A program made the position numbers and the translations under genes. From Massospora cicadina (Eukaryota > Entomophthoromycota > Entomophthoromycetes > Entomophthorales > Entomophthoraceae): a DNA stretch of 64,000 bases. Location of the stretch: positions 59,774-123,773 of the forward strand of contig JAKSZP010017332.1 in assembly GCA_022478985.1 (NCBI GenBank), written 5' to 3'. Below, in pieces: positions 11,777-23,900 of this stretch. Positions within the stretch are counted from its first letter, which is position 1, and every line of letters begins with the position of its first letter. Under the pieces are notes generated by a model. That model saw only the letters and a program-made list of their open reading frames with translations, made no database searches and was not told the origin of the DNA.

Positions 11777-12431
11777 TTGTAATTATTTTCTTTCAGGTCC
11801 AATAATTTTAATTTTATTATTGACATATTACTAAACAACCAGCAGCGCTGATTCTTTACGTATAGGCAACACTTACTGACTTTGATAATACTTACAAATG
11901 GTTTCAATAATTAGGCCTTTGATCCCACCTTGACATTCATCCAACAGATCCTAATTCATTTCATATTTTGGCAACTGACACTTGAGTCTTCATATCTCTA
12001 AAAATTGAACTACTCATTAGTCAACCATTCCATTTGATTTTTCTTAAAATTTTTATCTTCAAAACTATCTTTGGAATTCGTTGCTATCCAAAACTTTTAA
12101 AATAAATCCATTGGTTGATCTGGAAAATGATCCCTTAATCACAGATTATTCTCGCCTCATTAGCTTCATCCAATTTTTTTTGAATTGATGATCCTCATCT
12201 ATAGAAAAATTCTGCCTCATTTTTTAGACATTATTAGGTCAAGCAATTCTCTCCACTCCCTTGGATCAATCACTTCCTTTTTTGACCTCATACTCTTCAT
12301 TGGTAATGTAATCCAATTCTCAGGATTGATTAGTTTTCATACAACTCATCTAATCTCTCATCAAGTGTATCATCAAAACATCTCGCTCCTTGGGACTATT
12401 ACAAGCAGACCCATTTTCAACCTAAGTTAGC
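11777..12431 (-). pseudogene. Element F gag remnant (downstream part)
   Basis: On the minus strand the frame shows short coding-like pieces such as DPREWRELLDLIM and DHFPDQPMDLF, separated by stops. Such WRELLDL/FPDQP-like composition fits a degenerate Gag. It abuts the 10 bp target duplication of LINE 1 at 12432, and the gag start of the same element is on the other side of LINE 1 (17692-17933). No knuckle survives in this part. Assignment rests on the LINE 1 duplication and reading direction, so it is tentative. Confidence 0.45.
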
Positions 12432-12441
12432 CCTGCTGATA
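12432..12441. repeat. Target-site duplication of LINE 1 (left)
   Basis: CCTGCTGATA is repeated exactly at 17682-17691, the other end of LINE 1. Confidence 0.85.
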
Positions 12442-12598
12442 TCTTTTTTATTTAACTGAGGTAAGCTGACCAGGGGACAGACATTACCAAATATATGTGA
12501 AACTAAGAGAATAACTAACAAATATAAAAATTGGGCACCCCAGGGTACTCAAGTTACCCCTATTGCCAGCGGGACTGCCAGGTATGGGGGTTGGTGCG

Positions 12599-15500
12599 CT
12601 ACTCTGAGGGGGTTTCCCCTACTATGGAGCAGGTGTGAAGGAAAGGATCTGTGTGGAGGAACCAGAGTGGAAACCATGATTCTATGAGCGCTTTTTGTCT
12701 CTGTCTCATATATTTATAGAGCCAGGCTTGAAAGTGCTCTAGTAAGTGGACATGGAATCTGTTAATAATCCCATAAATGGTTGGGACCGTGCCCTTGAAC
12801 GCATCTAATGCAATTGTGTGTATTGTCCACATTGCAATGGGTATTATTATGGAATGGATGGTAGATGGGATTGGTGACTTGATCTGGAGCATGAAGATAC
12901 TCTTTATTATCGAGAATTCCTGTTTGTTTTGAATCTTGAGCAGGCATTCGACTTCCCGCCGTATAGCTTTGGTTGGGGGGCATGTTTCTAGGCGGTGATG
13001 TAGGGATCCCTCCCCTCCACATACTGTACATGTTTTGTGGAGGGAGTTGGAGCAGTCCGCCGTCCTATAGGTCCTTCTCAGACAGCGCCAGGCGTTTGCT
13101 CTTATCCTTGGCTGTAGGAGTGGGTGGTATGTCATTTTCCACATTGCTTTCTGTGTGGTTAAATCATAGGGAATGTCCAGCATATCTAGGTATTCTATCC
13201 TAGCTATGCTTAGAATTGTTGCGAGCATATCCCTCTGGGGGTGGTTTTCTGGGTTTCTTAATTTGAATTGAGGGCTGGGTCTTCCCCTTCCCTGTATAGT
13301 ACCCATGTTCTCTATGGTCCATCCCATATGGCAGATAGTTTGGAGGATATGTTTGAAATGAGGTGAGGTTCCATGTGAACCCGTTGCAGTAGGGTGCTTG
13401 GCAAGGTATGAAAGTAGTCTGGGTGGACTATGTGGGTTGGTTAATTTGAGCGCCTGTGCAAAGTTAGTCCTTGCTGCTCCGGACCAATATTGTTGCGGGA
13501 GGTCTGGAGCAAGGATTTCCTTTATCCATGTACCTAGGATGTGATTGGCATGGCTCTCAAAATTTATTAGTCCCATGCCTCCGCTTGAGCGTGGGCCAAA
13601 TAGTGTTTCCATCTGTATATGAGGGTGAGAGCCAGGCCACAGCCAGCCCTGGATAAGCGCGCGAATTGAGGTTATATAGGTAGGTGAGAAGGCTATTTCA
13701 TGGGCCTGGTACCATAGTATTGGGAGGATGAGCGAGTTAACAACTGTAACTCGTCCTGTTAGTCCTGGGGTTCTCCCCTTGAGGGAGGCTACGCGTTTAG
13801 ATACCCGTTGTAACAGGTTGCTTTCCATTGTTTCATTAGCATATCCCCCTGATTCTAGCCAGATTCCTAGGTGTCAGACAGGAGTGGTGGTGGGAGGTGT
13901 TGCAAAGGATAAAATGATTGGGTTTTTTTTCGAGTGTTGGTGTGAGGTTCAGATGTTGTGGCCCAATTGTTTATGTATTTGCCTAAGAGGATGATTTATG
14001 TCTTCCTTTTGTTGAGCGATGCATTGCTCACCTTGGAGTATTCCTCTAGAGTGTGTTCCAGCTGTCGGGCATCTTCATTGTTTGCTATACCTGCTACGCA
14101 GTCATCTGCAAAGGCCAGTATATTGACTGTTGGTTATCCTTGTGCGGTTATCCCCATGAGGCGTGAGTCAGTTACTCAGAGAAGCGGGTCAAAGCTGAAA
14201 TTGTATAGCAGTGGGCTGATGGGATCCCCTTGTTTGAGCCCTCTGTGTGGTTTAATTTTGTTTGTTAGGAATCCAGGGCCACATACAGCCATGGTTGCAG
14301 ATTCTGTTAGGAGCATCGCCCATTTTATGAACCTTAGGTGGGAGTTTGAGGGCATGTAGACATTCTTTTAGGTATGGCCAGCTAACACGGTCATACGCCT
14401 TTTCCTGATCCAAGAAGACCAGGGCACCAGTTGCTTTGGATTGGCAAATGTTTGCAACAGGGTAAATGTTGTTCCAGATTGAACGCCCTGGTATAAACCC
14501 AAACTGGTTGGGTGACAGGACGTCAGATGCTATTGCGCCTAATCTGGCTGCTAAAATTTTTGTTAGAAATTTTTGTGTCAGTATTGGAGAGTGCAATTGG
14601 GCGCCAGTTGGCCAGGTCTAACTTGTCACCCTTTTTATACAAGGTTATAACATATGATTCATGACTTCCTGGTAATAAGCGTGTTTCCAAAAAACTCTGG
14701 TTCATTGACGCCAATAGGAGGGGGCGATTTGTTGAAAATACTTTTTGTAAAATTCGTAGGGTATCCCATCAGGCCCTGGGCATTTCCTACATGGTGCACC
14801 GCGAATTGTTTCCTAAAGCTCCTCCCGTGTAATAAGGGATAGTATATTGTAATTTGGTGGTGTACTTTGTATCTTGGCAGTTTGAATAAATTTTTTAATT
14901 ATTTGTGGATCTGTTGGCATTTCACAATATAATTCAGTGTAATAGCGGTGTACTTCCGCCTTGACCTCCTCATGGTCAGTTGCCACAGTGCCGTTGGTCT
15001 TGCGGACCTGTGTGCACATGGGCTGGTTTCCATGGGAGTGGAATTGGTGGAAAAAGTATGTTGAACAGGTTTCGCCTTCCTTTATGAACTTACCTTTGTT
15101 TGATACTTTGATTCTGTGTTAGTGTTCGAAGATAAGATTGTTAAGTCAGGCTGAAATTTCTGCCCATTTGCATCCCCAATTAGGGCTATAGCCAGATCTT
15201 AGAGTATTTATTTCCAGGTTGTTTAGCTCCGCCAAGGTACGCTTGATTGTGGCTGTGTCCGCGGTGTACTTGCGTGATGCAGTATGTCAGCTTTTGTTGA
15301 TTAAATCTTTTTTGAAATTTTCCCATGTTCTGATGGGATCTGAAGTGAATGAGGCTGTGAATTCTGGGCTTGTAGCCTTGTTTTCAACCCAGTCGGATAT
15401 CTCAGGCAATTTTAAATTTTCTGGGTGAAGCTTTCTCCATGGTGACACCTGTGTGTGGGATTGGGTTGGCGCTAACTGCTTCATAACTAATCAGTGGTCA

Positions 15501-16177
15501 TAAAAATTGATCTTTTTTGTTGTAAATTTGGAGATTCTTGAATGGTGGGATTGCGGGATGAGAATGTGGTCAATACAACTCATTGATATGAGCACTCCCT
15601 CGCATATGCTGGGTCTCGTCATGTGGGGAAGGAGTGGTGAATTGGGGGGAAGAGCATCCTGTAAGCCAAGAGATGCCTTCATTGTGCGTTATGCAATGTG
15701 TCCAGGTGGGTATCCCCTGGGATTAGGCCATCAATATGTATTGGGGTTATCCCAGCAGTTTAAATCACCTAACATGATGATATCTGGTGGGAGGGTGAGA
15801 GTGGAAATGTTTTCACAAAATTGTTTTCTCTCAGTTGCAGTGCACAGTGCGTAGATACATGCTAACGAAATTATTTCATCTTGGCATGTGATTGTTGCTA
15901 CCAGGACTCAACCATGCAAGTGTGATGATGAGTTTGTAATTTTATATTTTTTGTTGTTTTGGACTATCACCCCACAGTGAGACGTCCATACTGATTGTGA
16001 TGGTGCGACCCTGGTTGACCAGGATTCTTCTTCTCCTTGTAGGCAGTGGGTTTCTTGGATGGCCAAGATGTCTACAAGAGTTTTTCGCAGGAATGCCAGC
16101 TTTTTGGCTTGGAACATATGAGCCCTGGCTCCCGCGATGTTTAGCATCCCTATTGACACTGAGGTGCCTGCGGCGCC
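12599..16177 (-). pseudogene. LINE 1 ORF2: AP endonuclease, RT, zf-RVT domain
   Basis: Endonuclease starts near 16165 with SIGMLNIAGARAHMFQAKKL and VDILAIQETHCLQG, the NxxG and QET boxes of APE-type nucleases. Its C-terminal part near 15491-15600 has SMSCIDHILIPQSHH. RT pieces follow: 14813-15019, then NWRPIALSNTDTKI (14523-14714), QFGFIPGRSIWNN and LVFLDQEKAYDRVSW (14252-14596), and the catalytic FADD at 14101-14112. The last 409 codons (12599-13828) are uninterrupted and contain CTVCGGEGSLHHRLETCPP, a CCHC-like zinc motif of the zf-RVT type. Frameshifts and a TGA break the upstream part. It would perform target-primed reverse transcription if intact. Confidence 0.85.
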
Positions 16178-17600
16178 TCAGGAGCAGTTGGAAGGGCCCT
16201 CTGGCCCTATCCCACCACAGCTTATTTTGGCCATGCTCCGCGTCTGTACTCCAACTCTTTCACTGCCATTGTTGGTTCCCTTGATCTGACCCATTGATTC
16301 AAGGGAATTGCGGTTTTTTGCATTTGCGTCAACTTTTCCTGCACAGGTCTCATGTTGATTTGATGCAGATTGTTGATTGGATTTTATATTTTTGAGGTTC
16401 AATTTTGTTGCATTGTGCACCGCATTTTCACCCAAATTGCGGTTGCATTGTTCCCATTATGTGCATGACTGATGACGCTTTGTGGCTCAGTCTGGTTACT
16501 GTGAAAATTTTCATCCTGGGCATATTGTTCTGATTGATTGTTCTGGTGAATCTCCAAAATATCCTCCCAAATTTGTCCAGGGTTAATGGTGGACTCCGCA
16601 TGTGCCACCGCTTCAGCTGCTGCTCTCTTGCGGGCTTTTTGTGCTGCTTTACGCTGTTTACTTGTAACTGGGTCCACGATGTATTATAGTCCATCTTCAC
16701 CCCAGCGGAATGGGTGGTGGCCATTAGTCATCTTGGCGAAGTTTTCGTTATCTTCGTCCATAGCTTCTTCACAAAAATCATATTCCATTAAGCCCTCTTT
16801 CACAGGGCATGCATGTTCCTTGTGGCCCAGTGAGCCACAGTGGTTGCAAATGGGTGGTGCGCGTTCTGGTGTAACTCAGAATGCAGCCAACTGGCCCCCA
16901 TCTGCAAAGTGAAATTCTGCTGTGTGGGGGATTCTGGATAAATCCTCTTCCACTTCTGGGAAGGAATTGATTACAGCAATAGCTTTGCCCATGCGCAGGT
17001 CGGGCATTAAGCAAAGTCGCTGTAATTTGAGTTGTTGGGTTTCTCCGTAGGCCACAAGACCTTTGTGGAGCTCCTCCTCGATTACCTTATGAGGAAGGTT
17101 GGTGGGGAGCGATTCAAAGGAGATGAACAAAGTTTTTGCTTTGTTCCATCTGTTGCACGCGGTGCGCACAATTTTTTGCCCTCAGGGAGGGCAATTTCCA
17201 TGCAGATTTTTGCTGCGGCATCAGCTTCATCGGCTGTTTCTAAACCAATATTGATCCAGCTGTGGCCCATGTTGTTGGTGGCTATGTACACTGCGTGAGG
17301 GAAAAGTGAGGGCTGTGCCTCTCATGTTTTCTCCCACAGGGTCGGTGACTCATCCCCAAGGAAGAGTCTGATCCCATGTTCCACCTTTGACAAAGGTTGG
17401 TTGTATTGAATGTACATCTATTGCGCGTGCCTTACAGTAAATACCATAAACCCAGACGGTGTCTGAGTTTGCAATTTTTTTACGGTTTGGGTTCCTGGTC
17501 CCCCTCCAAGGTGTTTCTTGCCCTTAGTTGCACCACTAAGCGCACCGCTTGCCATGACGCTCGCCCATGTTAGATTATTTTTGTTATTAAAGTCACCCAT
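16178..17600 (-). pseudogene. LINE 1 ORF1 with CCHC knuckle
   Basis: The frame begins at an ATG at 17600 (MGDFNNKNNLTWASVMASG) and continues with frameshifts. A nucleic-acid-binding CCHC knuckle, CNHCGSLGHKEHAC, is at 16807-16848. The C-terminal part (16178-16677) is lysine/asparagine-rich and ends NCS followed by TGA at 16178-16180. The codons after this TGA remain in the same frame and lead directly into the endonuclease. ORF1 proteins of such LINEs bind the element RNA. This copy is broken in the N-terminal half. Confidence 0.75.
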
Positions 17601-17681
17601 CTTTCCTGTGTATGATTATCCAAATTTGCTGTTTGAATCAAATCATAGTAACTAAAATGATTGTTATGAGAAAGAAAAGCT

Positions 17682-17691
17682 CCTGCTGATA
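17682..17691. repeat. Target-site duplication of LINE 1 (right)
   Basis: CCTGCTGATA, identical to 12432-12441. Confidence 0.85.
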
Positions 17692-17933
17692 ATCTTCATC
17701 TTAGGTAGATGTCAGGTGGAACAGGTTTCCTTGCAGCACTAGACAGTTTTTATATCCAGGCTGCAAGTTTTTCCCAAATCATGAGTATCTTCTTTGATTT
17801 GTTTCATTAGTAGCTCCACATTTGAGCTGGGTAAATGCAATTGAATGTGATCCACTTCACGTTCAGTCTTCAATGATGTTACTTTCCCTAGTAACTTATT
17901 GCCAGAATTGGAAATATCTTCATATGACATCAT
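17692..17933 (-). pseudogene. Element F gag, N-terminal part
   Basis: A minus-strand frame starts at an ATG at 17933 with MMSYEDISNSGNKLLG and runs 64 codons as a charged, probably helical segment (LLMKQIKEDTHDLGKT) before a stop at 17739. It begins about 30 bp downstream of the F primer-binding site, the usual place for a Gag start. LINE 1 is inserted just after it, and the gag continues beyond LINE 1 at 12431. No known domain is recognised in this short part. Confidence 0.5.
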
Positions 17934-17963
17934 GACCTAGTATCTTCTACTTAACTACACCCC

Positions 17964-17978
17964 TGTAGTGAGCACCGA
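17964..17978 (-). other. Element F primer-binding site
   Basis: The minus strand reads CGGTGCTCACTACAGG adjacent to the LTR start at 17980. The core GGTGCTCACTACA is identical to the PBS of element C at 58425-58438, which supports a shared tRNA primer. Confidence 0.6.
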
Positions 17979-17979
17979 T

Positions 17980-18260
17980 TGTTAAAATTTATAGGATTCT
18001 TGATTATTCTCAGCTGATAACCCCTAAAATTAATTTAACTGCACAGGTTCATCAATGTGCAATCCTTCACATTGTCTGATAGTAAGATGTATTTGTTTGA
18101 TAATAGTATGTAGACTATTCTCTCTCTGCTTGGCGTAACTTTCTGAGCAAATTCATTTTGGTAAATTAAAAGCAAACACTTAATTGCACACCAAAGTCTT
18201 GCTCCAATGTCATCAGATCCCCCGCTGACTATCCCAGCGTGGGGCAGTGGTGAAACTCCC
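17980..18260 (-). repeat. Element F 5' LTR (partial)
   Basis: It starts TGTTAAAATTTATAGG next to the PBS. Its far end is uncertain because plus-strand ORF1-like coding sequence begins around 18290, suggesting insertion into or truncation of the LTR. No second copy is seen in the window. Confidence 0.45.
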
Positions 18261-18289
18261 CCCTCCACTTTCTGTCTTATAGGAAAACG

Positions 18290-19870
18290 CGCTCAGACTG
18301 GCTCACCCAGTCATTCCAAACCCTTGGGATGATTTGTTCCTCCCAAGGATCTCGATGCTCATCTTGCTCAAACCCAAGCGATGCCCTGCTGCCCATTGGT
18401 GCTCCCCCAGAGCAAAATGCATTTCGGCCTTAGGGTCAAATATGGGAAACTCTTCCCTACGATAACCAAGCCATTATCAAAATGGCTCAGGTGGTGATGA
18501 CACCAGCATATTTTATTGACTTCCGTCCCTATGGGGGTACTTTGATCTTGACTTCCCATGTGAAGCTAATGCAGCCCCTGCAGCAATGGTGCCACTAATT
18601 TATAACAATTTTCCCCTCAACAACTAGGACCCTGCTCCCAACAGACACCACCTTGGTGGTCCAGTTTGCTGGTTTGCCCACCCACCCACCTCCCCCGAAG
18701 TGCTCCACCAGGAGCTGATGGAAGGTTTGGCAGCCTACAGCGCCAACCCCATCTTACAATTTGTGGTCCCAAATGGGTCACACACCTCACTGGGCCTCAG
18801 GCATATGCTACAATCAGCCCAGAATTTACAAAAATTTCTTTGGCAATTCCCCCTCATGCCACCATCCCATCTGCCCCCGACCATCCATTCTGGGCCCGCG
18901 TTGAGGGAGGATGGACGATCTGTCCATCCTGTTTTGAATTAGACCACTTAAAACACAAATGCTCATATTAAAAACTTCCACAAACACCAAAAGTTTTCCT
19001 GACACCCACCCCATGCTAACTCTGACATGGGGTACAATTCCTACCTTCCCCTCCTCCAATGCCTGATGCTGCAGCTGCACCTACAGCCATCAATCAGCAT
19101 CCACCTTACCCCCAATGCCATAGATGATTTATTCAACCAAACAATAGATTGGATCCCAATTTGATCCCATGCATCCACAAATGAATCAAACAAACCTCAA
19201 CCATATGCTGATTACCCAATCCAATTCAACCAAAATCCATGGGAATTATTGGATGAAATTGATGAATCAGGTAACGTCATTGAAGAACTGACACTGCAAC
19301 TCAAGCGGCTTTGTAATGCAGAATGGGATGCAAAATTCCCACCTCAGAAATATGTCCCACAACTTAACGCCAAACCATTCTACAGCGACCACCAGCTTGC
19401 AGTAGAAGCAGCCACCACACCAGATTGCTGTCCACTTCACAAAGCTGCCACCAATTCAGTGGCTGCACTCGCAGAAGGAATTCCTCCTCCTGTCATCCCC
19501 AACAATCTTACTGCACAAAGTAAGATCAACATGAAAACTTTACACAAAAATGTCACTGAAGTCATCCAGAACGTGGTAACATTAGCACGGAACCCAAAAG
19601 CAAAAATAACCCAAATTAAACATTGCCACGTTCATTAAATTCCCAGATGCCCGCCTCAAAGATGAAGATGCTTTGAGCAAATACATTGTTGGTATAATGA
19701 TGGCTGGCAACTATTTGGAAGTTCCAGTCATCAAGGATATCAAACTCCATGCCGCCAATGCCCCCACACCCTTACTATCTGCCTTAACACGCACCCTACT
19801 CTGGAATGAGATGGATGCAGCCAAAGGCGAGCCCCCCAATCCCCCTCCTCATCCACCATGGAGGGTGTAA
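18290..19870 (+). pseudogene. Orphan LINE ORF1-like fragment with CCHC knuckle
   Basis: The plus strand carries a broken frame with TLVVQFAGLP and EVLHQELMEGLAAYSAN, aligning by eye with the LINE 2/3 ORF1 segment FLTFDFLSTT...ILEQHLKDGLTIYG. The same order is followed by a CCHC knuckle, CPSCFELDHLKHKC, near 18915-18960. A further open stretch (19249-19638, 129 codons, then 19673-19870 in another frame) is rich in Ala/Asn and may be the ORF1 C-terminus. No endonuclease or RT follows, so the element is truncated or lost its ORF2. It runs opposite to the neighbouring LINEs and represents a third, more diverged family. Confidence 0.55.
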
Positions 19871-20789
19871 AAACCGCGGGGTTTCTACTGGCGCACAAGT
19901 TTGCTTGACTAATGGTTCTGGAATAAACACGATTTTGCTAATTGTATGAAGACAAATAGCCTAGTTGAGTTCAGTTAATTGAGTAGCTTCAGTCCTACTC
20001 TGGCAATATAAAAGGGTTGAAGTGACTTCAGCCTCACTCTGGCGTTGACACTTAGATGGAAGACTTCTTCACAACCTTACTCTGAAGTAGACAATTCACA
20101 AATGGGAAACAATAAAGTATTTGCAGTACTTAAGTGTTTTTTATTAGTAGAGCGAGGGAACATTTATAGGGTAAAAATGAGGTAAAACATGTAATGTGGG
20201 GTAATATGGGGTACTCGTGGTAACTATGAGGTTCTCGGCACACCTAGATGACAGAAAAGGAATATCCACAAGGTTCTCAGCACACCTAGCTAAAAAGGGA
20301 TATCTCGCACGCCTAGCTGACAGAAAAGAGATATTTGTGTGGAATACTCCAGCTGATATTTGTGGGGAATAGCATAATTAAATTGCTATCCATATATTGG
20401 CTACCAAACCTGACAATTCCTCATAAACAATTACCCATTTTGAGTTAATTTACTCATCTTCAAATTGTTGGCAACAATCCCCAACAAAATTTTAACTGTA
20501 ATTATCATCAGATATGATCCTATGAGCATTACAATTAACCATTTAATTGGTGATTATTGCCAATGAGATGGAATAAACAAATAGACATCTCAAAACTTAA
20601 TCAATAAGCTAAATTGAATAAATGAACCAATTATTGTAAATTAATTGAAGCTGAAATAATTTGCAAGCTGGATAATGTGGTCATATAAATTCCCACAGAG
20701 GGATAGCAGTATTTGCTACCCACCTGGTTAAATATTTTGTTAGGTACGATTCAATTGATCCATCCATTTTGAGCGTTTCATTTTAATCT
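19871..20789. repeat. LTR-like, non-coding sequence with short internal repeats
   Basis: No coding frame is supported. Two sets of short imperfect repeats are visible: CTTCAGTCCTACTCTGG-like units (about 19988-20092) and GGTTCTCGGCACACCTAG-like units followed by GACAGAAAAG (about 20230-20335). A 6 bp inverted pair, TGTTGG...CCAACA, occurs at 20466-20486. Composition and short promoter-like motifs resemble an LTR, but no partner copy or clear ends are found. Confidence 0.35.
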
Positions 20790-20802
20790 TTATTTTTATT
20801 AT
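20790..20802. repeat. Target-site duplication of LINE 2 (left)
   Basis: TTATTTTTATTAT, repeated at 26074-26086. It is low-complexity, so somewhat weaker evidence than the LINE 3 duplication, but it coincides with both element ends. Confidence 0.7.
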
Positions 20803-20932
20803 AAATTTATTGCTTGGAAGGCTGACCATGGGTTGGACACTTCTGAATATGACTCAGAAGAGACAAAACTTAGTAACATGGAAGGCACCCCAGAGAAGCG
20901 ATGCTATCTCTTGTTGCCAGCTGGAACGCCAC

Positions 20933-23900
20933 TTATGGGGAGGGGGAGGGAACGTGTGAAGGGGCTGTAGCCTCAATTGAACACATGTGGAGGAAGGGGT
21001 CTGATTTGATGAACCAGACTGGGAACCAGGAGGAGACCAGCTGTCGGCAACGCGGTGGGAGGTATCTGAACAACCATGCTTGAAAGTGGTCCACCAAATG
21101 AGACTGGAATCTGTGGACAGCTTCTGGGATGGTGGGGGTGGAGCCTGCGATGGCATCTAAGACAATTGTGTGGATGGTCCACATGGCGATTGCAACCACC
21201 AAAGCATGGAGGGAGGGTGGAAGGGAGGATGCCATTGATAGAGCAAACATATCTCTTGACAGACTGAAGGGATGCGTTTGATCCTGGCCCAGCAGACGTT
21301 GGACTTCGCGCCATATCACTTTAGAGGTAGGGCACTTCTCCAGGCGGTGGAACAGCGTTCCATACTGGCCACACATGACACAGGATGAGTGTAAAGCGTT
21401 AGAGCGCTTAACTGTATGATACACCTGCCTCAGGCAGCGCCACACATGTGAGCGGACTTGAGGCTGCAACAGAGGATGGTGTACATATTTCCAGATAGTT
21501 TTTTGGGTTTCAATGGAGTAAAGGATGTCCCTCATGTCCAGGTAGTCCACTCTGGATAGGACATGGGGCCGAATGGAGATCACGCCATCATGGATGGTTA
21601 GCCCTTGTACCTCTTGTGTGAACTGAGGAGAGGGGCGGCCTCTTTGGGTTGTATGTCCGCTAATACGAATTCTCCACTCCGTGCTCCACATGGAGAGGAG
21701 GATTCATTTGTAGTGGGTTCCAGTCCTGTGAGGACCTGTGGCCGATTGGTGTGAAGCCAGGTATTTCATCAAGGAGTGGGGGTTCGATGGGTTGTTGAGG
21801 CCCAAGGCTCAGGAGAAGTTGGAGTGGGCTGCGCGGGACCAGTGTTAGGAGGGGAGTGTGGGGGCAGTGACGGCCGCAATCCAGGTGCCCAGGATCTTGG
21901 CCGCATGGGCTTTGAAGTCAAGCAGGCTTATGCCACCATTATGATGAGGGCCAAACATGACCTCTAGCCGTACTGGTGGAGGGCGGCCTGACCAAAGCCA
22001 TCCTCGCAGCAAGGCATACAAGGATTTGAAGAAGCTTGGTGAGAAGGGGATGGCGTGGGCTCCGAACCAGACTTTGGAGAGGAGCATAGAGTTGGCTAAA
22101 ACTACCCTGCCTGTAAGGGAAGTAGGGTGAGCTCTGAGAGAGGCGATTTACTTTGTCACGTTGTCCAGAATATGGCATTCCATTACCACAGATGCGTATC
22201 CGCCTGCCTCCATCCACACGCCCAAATGGCATAATGGTCCTATGGTAGGACGTGGTACAGATGGGAGCATCAGTGAGGTGATGTGTGTTGAGTTAGTATG
22301 GCGAGGACGTGGGCGAGCAGATGGGCCAGGTTGAGAGCTATTTGCTGGGGTCCAGCAGTTCTGACACTGACCAAGAAGGATGATTTCGGTTTTGGAAGCG
22401 TTCAGTGCCTTGTTGTTTACCTGGGAATACTCCTGTATGAGAGCTTCAAGCGCTCATGCATCTTGGTTATTAGACACCCCAACCACACAATCATCCGCGA
22501 ACGCCATTATCTTGACTGGGGCTTGTCTGGAACATGGACCCCAGTGAGTTGGGCATTCACGTTTCGCAGTAGTGGGTCAAGGCTGAAGTTGTATAAGAGG
22601 GGCTGAGGGGGTCCCCTTGTCTCAAGCCCCTTTAAGGGCGGACTACTTCCGTTAGGAAGCTAGGGCCACGTACTGCCATCGTTGCAGATTCTGTGAGCAG
22701 CATCACCCAGTTGATGAAGCGAGGGGGTAAGCGATATTGATGGAGGCAAGCCCTGAGGTATTCCCAGTTTACTCTATCATAGGCCTTCTGTTGGTCCAAG
22801 GATACAAGTGCCCCAGAGGCTGTGGATTGACATACATTAGCCACAGATTGTACGTTATCCTATATTGATCTTCTGGGTATGAAACCGAATTGTTCTGGAG
22901 AGATGGTGGCAGATGCTACAGTCCCTAAATGGTTAGCCATGATTTTTGTTAAGATTTTGGTGTCTGTGTTTGTTAGAGAAATGGGGCGCCAGTTGGCTAA
23001 GTCTAGCTTATCCCCTTTCTTGAAGAGTGTGACTGTAAAGGCCTCATGTCCTCCTGGTAGGAGGTGCGTTTCCAACAGGCTTTGGTTAAGTGAGGCGAGC
23101 AGCAATGGGGATATATATTTGAAGTACTTTTTGTAGAACTCATATGGAATGCCATCTGAGCCTGGGCATTTCTGATTTGGTGCACCGCGGATGGCTGACT
23201 AGAGTTCATTTGGAGTAATCAAATTCATTATTTCCTGGTATTGGAAAATGGTGCAGATGTGGGCTCAGTTGAGAAATTCCACCACTTCAGCTGGCTGAGT
23301 TGGACAGATTGGTACAACTCAGAGTAATACTTTTGTGTTTTGATTGCCACTTTTGCTGGCATATCCGCAACGGAATCATCCAATCTTCACACCTGTGTGT
23401 AGGCTACGCTCTGGCGTGGTGCAAAAATTTTTTAAAGAAATTTGCGATGCATTTGTCACCTTTTGTGATGTGTGTGGCCCTGTACTGAACACAGACCCAG
23501 TGTTTGTGTTGCCTTTCAAGTGCATTGAGGTGGGCAGCTGCCTCTCCCACTTCTAGCCCCATGCAGAGCTGTATCCTGTAGCTGGGATGTTGGACTCCAG
23601 GTGTGCCAACTTTGCCAGAGCACGCAAAATGACCGCCAATGTGGCTCATAAGCATCTGGAGGAGAGATGGCGAGAGTGGCGGATGGTGTCATCTTTGAAA
23701 GTTGCCCATGTGGAAATGGGGTCCACGCAAAATGGTGCAACAAACTTTTTTTTCCCAAAGTTGCTGCTTCCACCCATGTGGAAAATCCTGGCGACGCGAG
23801 CTTGGAGGGGCAGATTTTGCAGAAATGTGGGGCCTTAGCAGCTGTGGCAGGTAGGTGGTAGGTTAGCGAGACCAGTCAGTGGTCGGAGAATTCCATTTTT

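Larger units (their letters stand above)
12442..17681 (-). mobile_element. LINE 1, full-length non-LTR retrotransposon
   Basis: A 5.24 kb minus-strand LINE is bounded by a 10 bp exact duplication. Its 3' tail (left end) reads GTTAAATAAAAAAGA in element sense, and its 5' end (right) begins CTTTTCTTTCTC, the same start as LINEs 2 and 3. ORF1 with a CCHC knuckle precedes ORF2 with AP endonuclease, RT and C-terminal zinc domain. It is a distinct subfamily from LINEs 2/3: proteins are clearly related but diverged and the 3' tail differs. It interrupts the gag of element F. Confidence 0.9.

Noticed and set aside
18240..18607. F LTR ending at TAATTTATAACA near 18607
   Set aside because: That end looks like a reverse LTR terminus, but a plus-strand ORF1-like frame runs through it with a single stop, so I limited the LTR to about 18260.
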